DNA from: Corynebacterium sp. 74A
Lineage (GTDB): Bacteria > Actinomycetota > Actinomycetes > Mycobacteriales > Mycobacteriaceae
NCBI RefSeq assembly: GCF_008930665.1
Contig: NZ_PQMG01000007.1
Coordinates: forward strand, 1 to 64,000
Length of the DNA: 64,000 bases
Direction: 5' to 3'
The notes below the pieces were generated by a model. It was not told where the DNA came from. It did no database searches and saw only the letters and a program-made list of their open reading frames with translations. The position numbers and the translations under genes were made by a program. The first letter of the stretch is position 1. Every line of letters begins with the position of its first letter. Shown piece after piece: positions 17,209 to 26,238 of this stretch.

Positions 17209-18225
17209 CTACTTCTTTCGCTTCACGACGCCACGTGCTGCCGCATTCACCACGAAGGTGAGGAAGAACAGCACGAGGCCGGCGGCGATATAGGCGCCAG
17301 CCTTGAGGTCATTGTTGAACTCGGGGGCCGCGTTGGCGATCGCGGTGGCGAAGGTCGTGCCGCCGTCGAAGAGCGAGGCGCGGAAGGCCGAGGAGGGCGA
17401 GATCACCAGGTAGAGCGCCATGGTCTCGCCCAAGGCGCGGCCCAATCCGAGCATTGACCCCGAGATATAGCCGGACATACCGAAGGGCAGCACCGTCATC
17501 CGGACGACTTCCCAGCGAGTGGCGCCGAGTGCTAGGGCGGCCTCGATGTGCCCCTTGGGGGTTTGGACGAACACCTCGCGCGCGGTGGCGGCGATGATCG
17601 GAAGGATCATGATGGCCAATACGATGCCACCGGTGAGGATCATGCGGGAGGTGGCAAAGGACGGCGAATTGTCGTAGTGCGCGAAGAGGAAGAAGCCTCC
17701 CGCCCAGCTATTGATCCATTCAAAGAGTCCGCTGAGCAGCGGCCCGAGGACTTTTACACCCCACAGGCCGTAGACGATGGAGGGCACTGCGGCCAGCAGG
17801 TCCACCAAGAATCCCAGCGGCTTCACCCATCGCGCCGGCGCATAGTTGGAGAGGAAGATCGCAATGCCCAGCGCCACCGGCATGGCCAGCAGGAGTGCCA
17901 CCAGGGAGACGGTCACGGTGACCGCGAAGAGATTGGGAATACCGAAGTACATCGCGGAGGTGTCTGCGGTGTTCCAATCGCCCGCGTAGGTGAAGAATCC
18001 GGAGATTCCCTCGGCGTTGTTGAGCAGTGCGGGCCCCGCGCGCCAGAGCAGGAAGAGACCGATGGCCGCGATGAGCACGGTGATCAACGCCGCCGAGGCC
18101 GTGGAGAGCGTCTTGAAAATGCGGTCGCCGGGGCGGGAGACCGGCTTAGGTGCCGGCTCGGGCGCGCTCGGCGGTGCAGTACGCACATCCGGCTCGCGCG
18201 TAGTCACTACGGAGGTACTGGACAT
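17209..18225 (-). CDS. pstC: phosphate ABC transporter permease PstC
   Basis: A 338-aa permease. A proline-rich cytoplasmic N-terminus of about 35 residues precedes six helices; the EAA loop is EAALALGATRWEVVRMTVLPFGMSG, and the motif GRALGETMALYLV is present. The start is ATG at 18225, 33 nt after pstS. Confidence 0.96.
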   Translation of the reverse strand: MSSTSVVTTREPDVRTAPPSAPEPAPKPVSRPGDRIFKTLSTASAALITVLIAAIGLFLLWRAGPALLNNAEGISGFFTYAGDWNTADTSAMYFGIPNLFAVTVTVSLVALLLAMPVALGIAIFLSNYAPARWVKPLGFLVDLLAAVPSIVYGLWGVKVLGPLLSGLFEWINSWAGGFFLFAHYDNSPSFATSRMILTGGIVLAIMILPIIAATAREVFVQTPKGHIEAALALGATRWEVVRMTVLPFGMSGYISGSMLGLGRALGETMALYLVISPSSAFRASLFDGGTTFATAIANAAPEFNNDLKAGAYIAAGLVLFFLTFVVNAAARGVVKRKK

Positions 18226-18258
18226 GAGAGGAAACGTCCTTTGACTGAGAAGGGGCTA

Positions 18259-19356
18259 TTACTGGAGTGCGTCGACGGCGTCTTCCAGCTTCTTCTTGAA
18301 CTCGCCAGACACGGGGATGTAGCCCTGTGTCTCGAGATCCTGGTCTTGGTTGGCGAGGACAACCTTGAGGAAGTCCTTCACCAAGCCGGCAGTGTTCTCG
18401 TCATAGCCAGCGGAGCAGACGATCTCGTAGGTGGTGAGCACCACCGGGTAGGCGCCCTCAACGTCCATGGAGAAGAGCTTGTTGGCGTCCACCACCATGT
18501 CGTGCCCCTCGCCGGCGTACTCGAGATTGTCCAGGGCCTTGCCCACGGTCTCGTTATTCAATTCCACGGGGCCGTGGCCGAAGTCGATATTGGCGACGCC
18601 CAGGCCGGCCTCGGTGGCGAAGCCTGCCTCCACATAGGTGATTGCACCCGGGGTGTCAGAGACCTGTCCCACCACACCGGTGGAGCCATTAGCGCCAGCA
18701 CCGGTGGTGGAGGGGAAGGACTTGCCGGTGGTGTCCCACAGATCCGGAACAGCGGCCTTGAGGAACTTCTGGAAGTTATCGGAGGTACCGGACTCCTCGG
18801 AACGGTACACCACCTCGATCTTGTCGTCGGGCAGGTCCACACCCTCGTTCTCGGCAGCGATGGCCTCATCATTCCACGTGGTGATCTCGCCCTTGAAGAT
18901 CTTGGCGACGTTCTCCACTGAGAGGTTCAGGCCATCGACACCGTCGAGGTTATAGGCGACGGCCACGGGACCGATCACCATCGGCAGGTGCCAAGCATCA
19001 TTGCCCTCACAGCGCTTGGCGGCGGCGGCTACCTGCTCCTCATCCAGTGGGGAGTCGGAGCCACCGAAGGCCACCTGGCCGGCGATGAACTGCTTCTGGC
19101 CGGAGCCGGAACCGGTGGCAGTGTAGGAAAGGTTATTTCCCGTGGACTCATTGAACTTGATGCCGAAGAGGTCCATGGCCTTTTGCTGCGAGGAGGCGCC
19201 CTCTGCTACCAGCTGTCCGGAGGCGCCAGAGAGGTTCTCTGGGGACTCGGCCCCCTCCGAGCTGCTATTTCCGGTTTCGGAACAAGCGGCAAGCACCAGG
19301 GAGCTGCTGGCGACAAGACCGAGGAGGGCGGCTGAACGTTTGAAGGTGTAAGTCAC
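18259..19356 (-). CDS. pstS: phosphate-binding lipoprotein PstS
   Basis: A 365-aa extracytoplasmic phosphate-binding protein anchored as a lipoprotein. A basic N-terminus and hydrophobic stretch end in the lipobox LVLAAC with Cys25, followed by a Ser/Glu-rich linker. Phosphate-contact motifs GASSQ, GSGSGQKQF, FGGSDSPL and YRSEESGTSDNFQKFL are seen. The start is GTG at 19356, behind GGAAGGA; the extension to 19404 is rejected. It is first in pstSCAB; a possible PHO box lies upstream. Confidence 0.96.
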   Translation of the reverse strand: MTYTFKRSAALLGLVASSSLVLAACSETGNSSSEGAESPENLSGASGQLVAEGASSQQKAMDLFGIKFNESTGNNLSYTATGSGSGQKQFIAGQVAFGGSDSPLDEEQVAAAAKRCEGNDAWHLPMVIGPVAVAYNLDGVDGLNLSVENVAKIFKGEITTWNDEAIAAENEGVDLPDDKIEVVYRSEESGTSDNFQKFLKAAVPDLWDTTGKSFPSTTGAGANGSTGVVGQVSDTPGAITYVEAGFATEAGLGVANIDFGHGPVELNNETVGKALDNLEYAGEGHDMVVDANKLFSMDVEGAYPVVLTTYEIVCSAGYDENTAGLVKDFLKVVLANQDQDLETQGYIPVSGEFKKKLEDAVDALQ

Positions 19357-19447
19357 AGTGGGTGTCCTTCCATATGGATGATGTGGTGGGCCGTCCGTGC
19401 CCAAGGAGACAACCTAAGGCAGCGATATGGCCGCCACACCGCACTAC

Positions 19448-19465
19448 GGTTAACGGAAGGTGAAA
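19448..19465 (-). promoter_or_regulatory. possible PHO-box direct repeat upstream of pstS
   Basis: On the minus strand TTTCACC and GTTAACC are repeated with an 11-nt period, resembling the actinobacterial PhoP/PhoR direct repeat (GTTCACC units). They lie about 95 nt upstream of the pstS start. Each unit has one mismatch, so this is a weak prediction. Confidence 0.3.
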
Positions 19466-19486
19466 AGCCAGCAAAAGTTGCCCGAA

Positions 19487-20389
19487 CTACTCTGACTGCT
19501 CGCTGGAATACACCACATGTCTTTCGCTGGTGCTGAATCCTGCCTGCTCATAAGCCATGACTGCGGGGGCGTTATCCGCCTCCACATAGAGGATGACGGA
19601 GTTGTGCCCCTGCTCCACGAGGTACGCCACCCCAGCGGCAATGAGCGGGGCGCCGAGGCCGCGGCCCCGGAACTCATCAGCCACTCCCACCACATAGATT
19701 TCGCCCTGCTCGGCACCGTGGGATTTGGTCCAGTGGAATCCCGCCACCTGGCCGCTTTCGCGGTGCATATATAACAGCACCCCCGCCGGGTCGAACCAGT
19801 CGGTATCCATGCCCGAGCGCAGCTGCGCCAGATCCCAGCCGCCCTGCTCCGGGTGCCAGGAAAAGGCCGAGTTATTGGCCTCCAGCCAAGCGCGCTGGAC
19901 CTGCTCCTCACCCCAGCGGGCGCAGGCAGAGGCATAGTCCACCAGCTCCAGCTCCGGATCGGGCGGGGTGGTGGCGCTGCGGCGCACATACTCTCTCAGA
20001 TCATCGCCGTCGATGCCCATCACCAGCAGCTCACGGGTGATGCGCGCGTGACGACGCTGCGCCAGCGCTTGGGCCGCCGGCAGATCGCCATGCGCCCACA
20101 CGTCCGTGACCGCTGCCTGATCGAGAAGCTGGGTGGCCACGTGGCGGCGTCGATAAGCGGGGTGCACCGCGAGCTCCGCCGAGTCCTGGGCGACGGCCAG
20201 CGCTCCCACCACCGTGTCCTCATCGAGGGCCAGCCAGTGGGTGTGGGCGAGGGCGGCGTCGTCAATGCCCCGCAGGAACTGCTCCGAGAGGGCTGCGACG
20301 CCGTCCTCGCGCTGCACGGCATCGAGCATGCTCAGGGTGGCGGAACGGAACGCGGCGTGGGTGGGCAGATGCAGCTTTTCATAACGCAT
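19487..20389 (-). CDS. mshD: mycothiol synthase
   Basis: A 300-aa protein with two tandem GNAT domains. It uses acetyl-CoA to acetylate Cys-GlcN-Ins in the last step of mycothiol synthesis, the main thiol buffer of actinobacteria. The C-terminal active domain carries IYVVGVADEFRGRGLGAPLI and the closing ILYVEADNAPAVMAYEQAGF; the N-terminal domain has the weaker ELAVHPAYRRRHVATQLL. The start is the ATG at 20389 (MRYEKLHLP). A longer open frame to 20539 overlaps the divergent gene and is rejected. The position after pstS matches the C. glutamicum order I recall. Confidence 0.93.
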   Translation of the reverse strand: MRYEKLHLPTHAAFRSATLSMLDAVQREDGVAALSEQFLRGIDDAALAHTHWLALDEDTVVGALAVAQDSAELAVHPAYRRRHVATQLLDQAAVTDVWAHGDLPAAQALAQRRHARITRELLVMGIDGDDLREYVRRSATTPPDPELELVDYASACARWGEEQVQRAWLEANNSAFSWHPEQGGWDLAQLRSGMDTDWFDPAGVLLYMHRESGQVAGFHWTKSHGAEQGEIYVVGVADEFRGRGLGAPLIAAGVAYLVEQGHNSVILYVEADNAPAVMAYEQAGFSTSERHVVYSSEQSE

Positions 20390-20408
20390 ATCCACTAGGG
20401 TAGTGATC

Positions 20409-21224
20409 GTGAAAGGCAAGCGGAGACTACTGCGCATCGCCGCCGTTGTGGCAGCGCTCGGGGTGAGCGGATGGCTCGCCGATGCCGCCGTGGCCATCAA
20501 CGTGGAGCGCACGATCTCCCGCTCGGTGGAGGACACCACCCATCTGCCGGTGCCGCCGCGAGTCTATGTCGGCGGCGCCCCCTATACTGCCGCGCTGCTC
20601 AGCGGCAATGTGCCGAAGATCTCCACGCACGTGATGGATGTGGACGTGCCCAATTTCGGCGTGGTCAACGCCACCACCGATGTATTTAACCTCACCATGA
20701 ACCGCGAACAAGTGCTCTCTGGGGATCTCGATGGCGTGGTAGCGCGGGTGATCTCCCGCTCAGTGAGCCTCGATGGGGTGGCCTTGGGCGAGCATCTGCA
20801 GATGACTGATCTGCAGATCAGTCACCCCTATGACATCTCCCCCTCCGGCGGCACCGCGGCGGAAGTGCTGCTCACCGGCACCCCCGCCGAGCTCGAGGAG
20901 CCGGTGACGGTGCTGGCGCGGCTGCGCATTAGCGGCACCACCATCACCATGACTCCCACCGAGCTGCGCCATGGCCCGGAGGATCCGGCCCGCCAGGAAG
21001 AGATTAAGCAGCAGTTCTTCTTCCAGATTGATTCGCGCGAGCTGCCCCTGCCCTCGCAGGCCTCGCAAGTATTTGTGCGCGGCGGGTCGGTGGTCTTCGA
21101 GTCTGAGCAGCGCAATGTGCGCCTGGATATCCGAGATCTCTCGCCACTCGGACCGCAGGTTCAGGAGATCACCTCCGAGGGGAAGCGCCGTAATGAGGCG
21201 GAGATCGCCGAGCTTGGTTCCTAG
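20409..21224 (+). CDS. LmeA-like (DUF2993) secreted protein
   Basis: A 271-aa protein. A basic N-terminus and hydrophobic helix (about 6-28, LLRIAAVVAALGVSGWLADAAVA) suggest a signal anchor. The rest is a beta-rich DUF2993 domain. The characterised mycobacterial relative LmeA is a periplasmic phospholipid-binding factor needed for lipomannan elongation, so a cell-envelope role is likely by analogy. The start choice is between GTG 20403 and GTG 20409; TAGGGT at 20396-20401 favours leaderless translation from 20409. It is divergent from mshD with under 20 bp between starts, so the two promoters must overlap. Confidence 0.75.
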   Translation: MKGKRRLLRIAAVVAALGVSGWLADAAVAINVERTISRSVEDTTHLPVPPRVYVGGAPYTAALLSGNVPKISTHVMDVDVPNFGVVNATTDVFNLTMNREQVLSGDLDGVVARVISRSVSLDGVALGEHLQMTDLQISHPYDISPSGGTAAEVLLTGTPAELEEPVTVLARLRISGTTITMTPTELRHGPEDPARQEEIKQQFFFQIDSRELPLPSQASQVFVRGGSVVFESEQRNVRLDIRDLSPLGPQVQEITSEGKRRNEAEIAELGS

Positions 21225-21244
21225 CTTCGTTACTATGGGACGGT

Positions 21245-21889
21245 GTGACTGATTCATCGACGAACCATCCCGAAAACCTGAGCCCGCGCCTCGATGGCAA
21301 CGAGGCCGTCAATCGCGCCGCGGAGGTCGCTAAGACCACCGGCGGGCGGAATATTCCCAGCCTCGGCGAGCTGCCGATTCCCGCCGATACCGCGAACCTG
21401 CGCGAGGGCCCCAGCCTGCACGATGGGTTGTTGGCGCTGCTGCCGCTGGTGGGTGTCTGGCGCGGCGAGGGCCAAGCCGATACCCCCGAGGACGGCGAGT
21501 TCACCTTCGGCAACCAGCTGATCTTCTCCCACGATGGCGGCAATTACATCAACGTGGAGTCCAAGTGCTGGAAGAAGGATGCCCCAGAGTCCCTCGAGTC
21601 CCGCGAGACCGGATTCTTGCGCATCAATGACAAGGACGAAATCGAGTTCATTCTCTGTCATTCCGGCGGCGCGGTGGAGATCATGTACGGCGAGCCCCTC
21701 AACGAGCGCGCCTGGGAGCTCAGCTCTGCCTCCACCATGGCCACCGCCTCGGGGCTCACCACGCTCGGCCCCGGCAAGCGCCTCTACGGCCTGCTGCCCA
21801 ATGGCGATCTCGGCTGGGTGGACGAGCGTCTGGTTGACCAGGAACTCAAGCCCCGCCGCTCCGCGCAGCTGCAGCGCTACGCGGGCTAA
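21245..21889 (+). CDS. ferric nitrobindin-like protein (UPF0678) lacking the haem His
   Basis: A 214-aa protein with a nitrobindin beta-barrel. The family hallmark GxWxGxG is present as GVWRGEG at 70-76, and RETGFLRI, ILCHSGGAVEIMYG and the C-terminal LQRY strand follow. In true nitrobindins a His near the C-terminus (in the HHLxAxLxR region) binds haem iron; here that region reads ELKPRRSAQLQR, with no His. It therefore probably cannot coordinate haem as nitrobindin does, and its function is unknown. The N-terminal 50 residues are a polar extension. The start is GTG at 21245, with TACTAT at 21231-21236 suggesting a leaderless transcript. Confidence 0.85.
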   Translation: MTDSSTNHPENLSPRLDGNEAVNRAAEVAKTTGGRNIPSLGELPIPADTANLREGPSLHDGLLALLPLVGVWRGEGQADTPEDGEFTFGNQLIFSHDGGNYINVESKCWKKDAPESLESRETGFLRINDKDEIEFILCHSGGAVEIMYGEPLNERAWELSSASTMATASGLTTLGPGKRLYGLLPNGDLGWVDERLVDQELKPRRSAQLQRYAG

Positions 21890-21896
21890 ACCTTAT

Positions 21897-22748
21897 CTAC
21901 CCCAACGCCGCCGTGATCATTGTCTGGATTGCGGCGGCGTCTGCTGTTCCGTGGCCACGGGTGGGCCGGCCATCGATGCTGGTGACCTGGGCGGCGATGC
22001 GCACCGAGCTGACGAGCCACACCGAATCCGCGGCCTCCAGCTCACTCACCGTGATATCCCCGGTCTCGCAGGTATAGCCCTGGGCGGCGGCGTAGCTAAA
22101 CAGCGCAGCCTGGGTGGTGCCGGGCAGGATATCGCCCTTGGGCTCGGGGGTGCGGATCGTGGATCCAGTCACCGCCACCACCGTGGAGGTCGCACCCTCG
22201 AGTACCCGCTCCCCTGCCACGTAGATCACATCGTCCATGCCCTGGGCAGCGGCCTGGCGTAGCGCCGCCATGGCCGAGGCATAGCTGAGAGTCTTGGCGG
22301 CGCGGGGGCTGGAATCATCTGCCCCGCGCGGCAGGGTCAGCACCGCCACCCCGTACTGGCGCTGGGCGAGCTGCTCGACGCTCACCGCCTTGACGCTAAT
22401 CCACGCCGAGGGCTGCCCCGTGCTGGCCCGGCCGCGGGTATAGGTCCACACCATGGCGCCATCGCAGTGATTCTCCTGCTCCCAGCGGTCGGCGGCGCGG
22501 CGGATAGCGGCGTCCCACAGCTGCTGCTGCGGCGGCGGCAAGTGCAATAGCTCGGCCGAGCTGTGGAATCGCTCCACATGTCGCTGCAGGTTGCAGGCGC
22601 GCCCCTCGCGCACGAGCACCGTTTCAAACACCCCGTCACCGCGGGTCACGGCATAATCATCCCAGTAAACTAGAGGCGTATCGGGGTCGTGATCGGCGAT
22701 CTCTCCGCTGCCTATGTCGAGGCGAACGATAATGGGGCGAGAACTCAT
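21897..22748 (-). CDS. pabC: 4-amino-4-deoxychorismate lyase (class IV PLP aminotransferase)
   Basis: A 283-aa fold-type IV PLP enzyme. The PLP lysine is in the AAKTLSYASAM motif, and RGDGVFETVLVREGR and GATSTVVAV are conserved. PabC releases pyruvate from aminodeoxychorismate to give p-aminobenzoate for folate, which fits the folKBPE cluster at 44-46 kb. A D-amino acid or branched-chain aminotransferase cannot be excluded by eye. The start was chosen at ATG 22748, with GAAAGGC just upstream, rather than ATG 22757. It is divergent from the DyP peroxidase gene. Confidence 0.8.
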   Translation of the reverse strand: MSSRPIIVRLDIGSGEIADHDPDTPLVYWDDYAVTRGDGVFETVLVREGRACNLQRHVERFHSSAELLHLPPPQQQLWDAAIRRAADRWEQENHCDGAMVWTYTRGRASTGQPSAWISVKAVSVEQLAQRQYGVAVLTLPRGADDSSPRAAKTLSYASAMAALRQAAAQGMDDVIYVAGERVLEGATSTVVAVTGSTIRTPEPKGDILPGTTQAALFSYAAAQGYTCETGDITVSELEAADSVWLVSSVRIAAQVTSIDGRPTRGHGTADAAAIQTMITAALG

Positions 22749-22796
22749 GCCTTTCATTATTCACGCCGGCGCGAACTTTGGTGCAGAATCAAAGGT

Positions 22797-23690
22797 ATGA
22801 GTCATCAAAGCGGAATCACTGGTCTAGGCACCACCGATCATATTTTTCTCGAGTTTGATCTTGCCCCCGGCGCGGATGGATGCGCGGTGCTGCGCCATCT
22901 GGCCGAGGCCATCAATCTGCCCACCACGCACGGCGTCAACGTGGTGCTGGGTGTGCGCCCCAGCCTGTGGGCCGAGGTAGCCGACGCAGAGTATGTGCCG
23001 GATAAGGTGCACGATTTTTCCGAGCCGATTAGCGGCTCGACGATGTCCATGCCCGCTACCCAGCACGATGCATGGTTGTGGGTGGCGGGATCCTCCCGCT
23101 CCCAGGTATTCGACATCTCCCGCACGATCGCTAATACGGTACGCGAGAGCGCCAACCTGGTGGAGGAAACCACCGGCTGGGTTTACCAGCACAACCGCGA
23201 TCTCACTGGGTTTGAGGACGGTACCGAAAACCCACCGGCCCTGGAGGCTCCGAGTGTGGTGGCGGTGCCGGAGGGCCGCCCCGGCGCGGGCAGCTCGGTG
23301 CTGCTCTACCAGCTCTGGGAGCACAAGGCCGTGGAGTGGGAGGCGCTGCAGGCCCATATCCAGGAGCAGATCATCGGCCGCACCAAATCCGATTCGGTGG
23401 AGCTGGACGAGGATACCAACCCAGAGTCCTCCCACGTCAACCGCACCGTGGTGGAGGTCGGCGAGGACGAGCTGGAGATCTTCCGCCGCAATGTCTCTTA
23501 TGGGGACATGTCTACCCATGGCACTGTGTTCGTGGGCTTCAGCTTCGATCAGTGGCGCATGGAGGAGATGCTGCGCCGCATGGCCGGGGTGGATGGCGGC
23601 CCGGCGGATCGTCTCACCGAGTTCACCACGCCGCTCTCGGGCGGCTGGTACGTGTGCCCCTCCACGCAGGCTCTCGCCTCGCTCCTCTAG
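22797..23690 (+). CDS. DyP-type haem peroxidase (YfeX-like, class B)
   Basis: A 297-aa dye-decolourising-type peroxidase. The distal catalytic motif is GFEDGTENP with Asp141. The proximal haem His is probably His213 in SSHVNR, and the distal Arg is in EIFRRNVSYGD (about 230). There is no Tat signal, so the protein is cytoplasmic and not an obvious encapsulin cargo: the C-terminus STQALASLL is not flanked by an encapsulin gene. ygfZ follows 10 nt later. The start is ATG at 22797; a CAGAAT hexamer 7 nt upstream may make it leaderless. Confidence 0.88.
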   Translation: MSHQSGITGLGTTDHIFLEFDLAPGADGCAVLRHLAEAINLPTTHGVNVVLGVRPSLWAEVADAEYVPDKVHDFSEPISGSTMSMPATQHDAWLWVAGSSRSQVFDISRTIANTVRESANLVEETTGWVYQHNRDLTGFEDGTENPPALEAPSVVAVPEGRPGAGSSVLLYQLWEHKAVEWEALQAHIQEQIIGRTKSDSVELDEDTNPESSHVNRTVVEVGEDELEIFRRNVSYGDMSTHGTVFVGFSFDQWRMEEMLRRMAGVDGGPADRLTEFTTPLSGGWYVCPSTQALASLL

Positions 23691-23700
23691 GATGGGCGGG

Positions 23701-24756
23701 ATGAGTGAGACATCCTATCGTTCCCCTGGCCTGACGCGTCCCGGCGCCTGCCCCGCGCAGGACGCCGACGCCCACCCCGCCTATGAAGGCGTGGCGTGGC
23801 ATTATGGTGATCCTTTAGGAGAGCAGCGGGCGATCGCCGAGCAGCCGGTGGTGATTGACCGCTCCAACCGGGTGGTGCTGCAGGTCAGCGGCGCGGATGC
23901 CCCGGAGTTTCTGAATAATCTGCTTTCGCAGAAGCTCGATGATCTTCCCGTGGGCGCCGGCACCGAGGCCCTGGATTTGGATGCCCAGGGCCATATCCTG
24001 CACGCGCTGGGGGTGCTGCGCACCGAGGAGGGATTCCTGCTGGATATCCCCCGCCCCAGCGCCGCCAGCCTAGAGGAATTCCTGCGCCGCATGGTCTTTT
24101 GGTCCGCCGTGGAGATCTCCCGCACCGATCTCGGCCTGCTCACCCTCCTCGGCACGAACGCGCCGACCGGGCTTAGCCGCAGCATCAGCGCTCCCCTCGC
24201 CCACACCGATCTCTATGTTCCCACGACGCTTATCGACGCCACCCTCACGGAACTCGAGAGCAACGGCGTGCACTGTGTAGGCCTGATGGCGTGGACCGCA
24301 GAGCGGGTGCGTCATCTCCTGCCGCTGCCGGAGGTGGATCTGGACGATAAGTCGATCCCGCACGAGGTGGCGCACTGGGTGGGCGGCACGGCGGTGCATC
24401 TGCACAAGGGCTGCTACCGCGGCCAAGAAACGGTGGCCCGGGTGGAGAATTTGGGATCCTCGCCGCGGGTGCTGGTGCGGCTGCACCTCGATGGCTCCGC
24501 CCCCAGCCTGCCGGTGCCCGGCGATAGCATCACCAAGGGCACTCGGCCGCGCGCCGTGGGCCGGGTGGGCACTGTGGTGCAAGACTGCGATTTCGGTCCG
24601 ATCGCGCTGGCCGTGGTGAAAAGATCCGCGCTACAGTCCCAGGATCTGCGCGTGGGCGACTGCTCCGTGGCCGTGGACCCGGAGACGATTCCGCAGGACA
24701 ATGGCACTAAGGCCGGCCGGGAGGCGGTGCAGCGCTTCCGCTCTCGTACCCTCTAA
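23701..24756 (+). CDS. ygfZ: YgfZ/GcvT-like folate-binding Fe-S repair protein
   Basis: A 351-aa protein. The hallmark K-G-C-Y-x-G-Q-E motif is present as HKGCYRGQETVARV at about 235-248. The tetrahydrofolate-binding GcvT-type fold comes before it and a beta-barrel C-terminal domain after it. YgfZ helps assemble or repair Fe-S clusters, including those of radical SAM enzymes. The start is ATG at 23701, with an in-frame ATG at 23692 as alternative. Its placement 10 nt after a haem peroxidase suggests an oxidative-stress link. Confidence 0.92.
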   Translation: MSETSYRSPGLTRPGACPAQDADAHPAYEGVAWHYGDPLGEQRAIAEQPVVIDRSNRVVLQVSGADAPEFLNNLLSQKLDDLPVGAGTEALDLDAQGHILHALGVLRTEEGFLLDIPRPSAASLEEFLRRMVFWSAVEISRTDLGLLTLLGTNAPTGLSRSISAPLAHTDLYVPTTLIDATLTELESNGVHCVGLMAWTAERVRHLLPLPEVDLDDKSIPHEVAHWVGGTAVHLHKGCYRGQETVARVENLGSSPRVLVRLHLDGSAPSLPVPGDSITKGTRPRAVGRVGTVVQDCDFGPIALAVVKRSALQSQDLRVGDCSVAVDPETIPQDNGTKAGREAVQRFRSRTL

Positions 24757-24919
24757 AGGGGTACGGGCGCGATCGGTTTTGCGGCACGCCACGGACCCAG
24801 GTGCGACTTTTTTCGTCACATTAGCTATTGTGGATTCACAGGAATACAAGATTGAAGAAACCGATAATGGGGTGCCCTACGCCCGAGGCACTTCAGGCAC
24901 ACTCCAAGGGGGTCTAGCC

Positions 24920-25111
24920 ATGGGTCGCGGCCGCGCGAAGGCTAAGCAGGCTAAGGTAGCTCGTCAACTGAAGTACCAAACTCCTGAGATGGACTTAGAG
25001 CAGTTGCAGCGTGAACTCGCCAGCAATAGCTCCCGTTCGGAGGAGGATGTCCGGGAGGACGATCCCTACTCCGAGTGGGCCGACTACTTCAAGGATGAAT
25101 ACGAGAAGTAG
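24920..25111 (+). CDS. DUF3073 small basic/acidic protein
   Basis: A 63-aa protein with a strongly basic N-terminus (MGRGRAKAKQAKVARQLKY) and an acidic C-terminus (DPYSEWADYFKDEYEK), the typical DUF3073 layout conserved across actinobacteria. Its function is unknown. The start ATG at 24920 follows AAGGGGG. It is monocistronic, followed by a strong terminator shared with purM. Confidence 0.93.
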   Translation: MGRGRAKAKQAKVARQLKYQTPEMDLEQLQRELASNSSRSEEDVREDDPYSEWADYFKDEYEK

Positions 25112-25122
25112 CACACTATTTC

Positions 25123-25159
25123 AAGAAACCTCCTTGCTCAGTGAGCAGGGAGGTTTCTT
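25123..25159. terminator. bidirectional terminator between DUF3073 gene and purM
   Basis: Stem AAGAAACCTCC / GGAGGTTTCTT with an inner TGCTCA/TGAGCA hairpin, positioned between two convergent genes. A/T tracts are present on both sides. Confidence 0.92.
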
Positions 25160-25164
25160 CATGG

Positions 25165-26238
25165 CTAGTACTGGGGGTGTTCGCCGCTGAGCAGCACCCG
25201 CTTCTCAGTATCGGCGGCAGCGCTGCGCACCGTGCCAATTTCCCAGGCATCCACGTGGCGGGCGGTGAGCATGGCGAGGGCGCGGTCGCGGTCCGCCGCA
25301 GACACCACGGCCACCATGCCGACGCCCATGTTGAAGGTTTTCTCCATTTCCTCGCGGCTGACCTTGCCCAGCTCGGAGATGAGTTTGAAGATCGGCTGCG
25401 GCTTCCATGCCGAGCGGGAGATCTCTGCCACCATGTTCTCCGGCAGCACCCGCACTAGGTTGCCGGCCAGTCCGCCGCCGGTGACGTGGCAGAAGGTGCG
25501 CACATCGCACTCGGCGGCAAGCGCCAGGCAGTCCTTGGTGTAGATCCGAGTGGGCTCCAGCAGCTCCTCGCCGAGGGTGCGCTCGAGCTCGTCGATCTCC
25601 TGATCCAGCGGCAGCCCAGCGGATTCCAGCAGCACATAGCGGGCCAGGGAATAGCCATTGGAGTGCAGGCCCGAGGAGGCCATGCCGATGATGACATCGC
25701 CATCGCGGACCCGCTCCGGCCCGAGCAGCTCCTCCTCTTCCACCACGCCGATGGCGGTGGCAGACACATCGTATTCCTTTTCGTCCATCACCCCAGGGTG
25801 CTCTGCGGTTTCGCCGCCGAGCAGGGCGCAGCCGGCCTGCTCGCAGCCTTCGGCGATGCCGCTGACGATGGCGGCGATATGCTCCGGTACAACCTTGCCC
25901 ACGGAGATATAGTCCTGGAGGAAGAGCGGCTCGGCGCCGCAGACCACCAAGTCATCGACGCACATGGCCACCAAATCGATGCCGATGGTGTCGTGCTTGT
26001 CCATGGCCTGGGCCACGGCCAGTTTGGTGCCCACGCCGTCGGAGCCAGCGGCAAGAAGCGGCTTCTCATACTTACCGAGGGCGAAGAGCCCGGCGAAACC
26101 GCCGATGCCGCCGCGCACCTCGGGACGGGTGGCCTTCTTGGCCAAGGGGGCAATAAGTTCTACCGCGCGGTCACCGGCGGCGATATCCACCCCAGCTGCT
26201 GCATAGGATGCGCCATCAGAGGGAGCGTGATCGGTCAT
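25165..26238 (-). CDS. purM: phosphoribosylformylglycinamidine cyclo-ligase
   Basis: A 357-aa AIR synthetase, fifth step of de novo purine synthesis, converting FGAM to AIR with ATP. Conserved LLAAGSDGVGTKL, GGETAEHPGVM, ASSGLHSNGYSL and HVTGGGLAGNLVRVLP motifs are all present. Its ATG overlaps the purF stop in an ATGA junction, so the two are translationally coupled. Confidence 0.97.
   Translation of the reverse strand: MTDHAPSDGASYAAAGVDIAAGDRAVELIAPLAKKATRPEVRGGIGGFAGLFALGKYEKPLLAAGSDGVGTKLAVAQAMDKHDTIGIDLVAMCVDDLVVCGAEPLFLQDYISVGKVVPEHIAAIVSGIAEGCEQAGCALLGGETAEHPGVMDEKEYDVSATAIGVVEEEELLGPERVRDGDVIIGMASSGLHSNGYSLARYVLLESAGLPLDQEIDELERTLGEELLEPTRIYTKDCLALAAECDVRTFCHVTGGGLAGNLVRVLPENMVAEISRSAWKPQPIFKLISELGKVSREEMEKTFNMGVGMVAVVSAADRDRALAMLTARHVDAWEIGTVRSAAADTEKRVLLSGEHPQY

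Noticed and set aside
22797..23690. DyP peroxidase as encapsulin cargo
   Set aside because: No encapsulin gene nearby and the C-terminus lacks a recognisable targeting motif.
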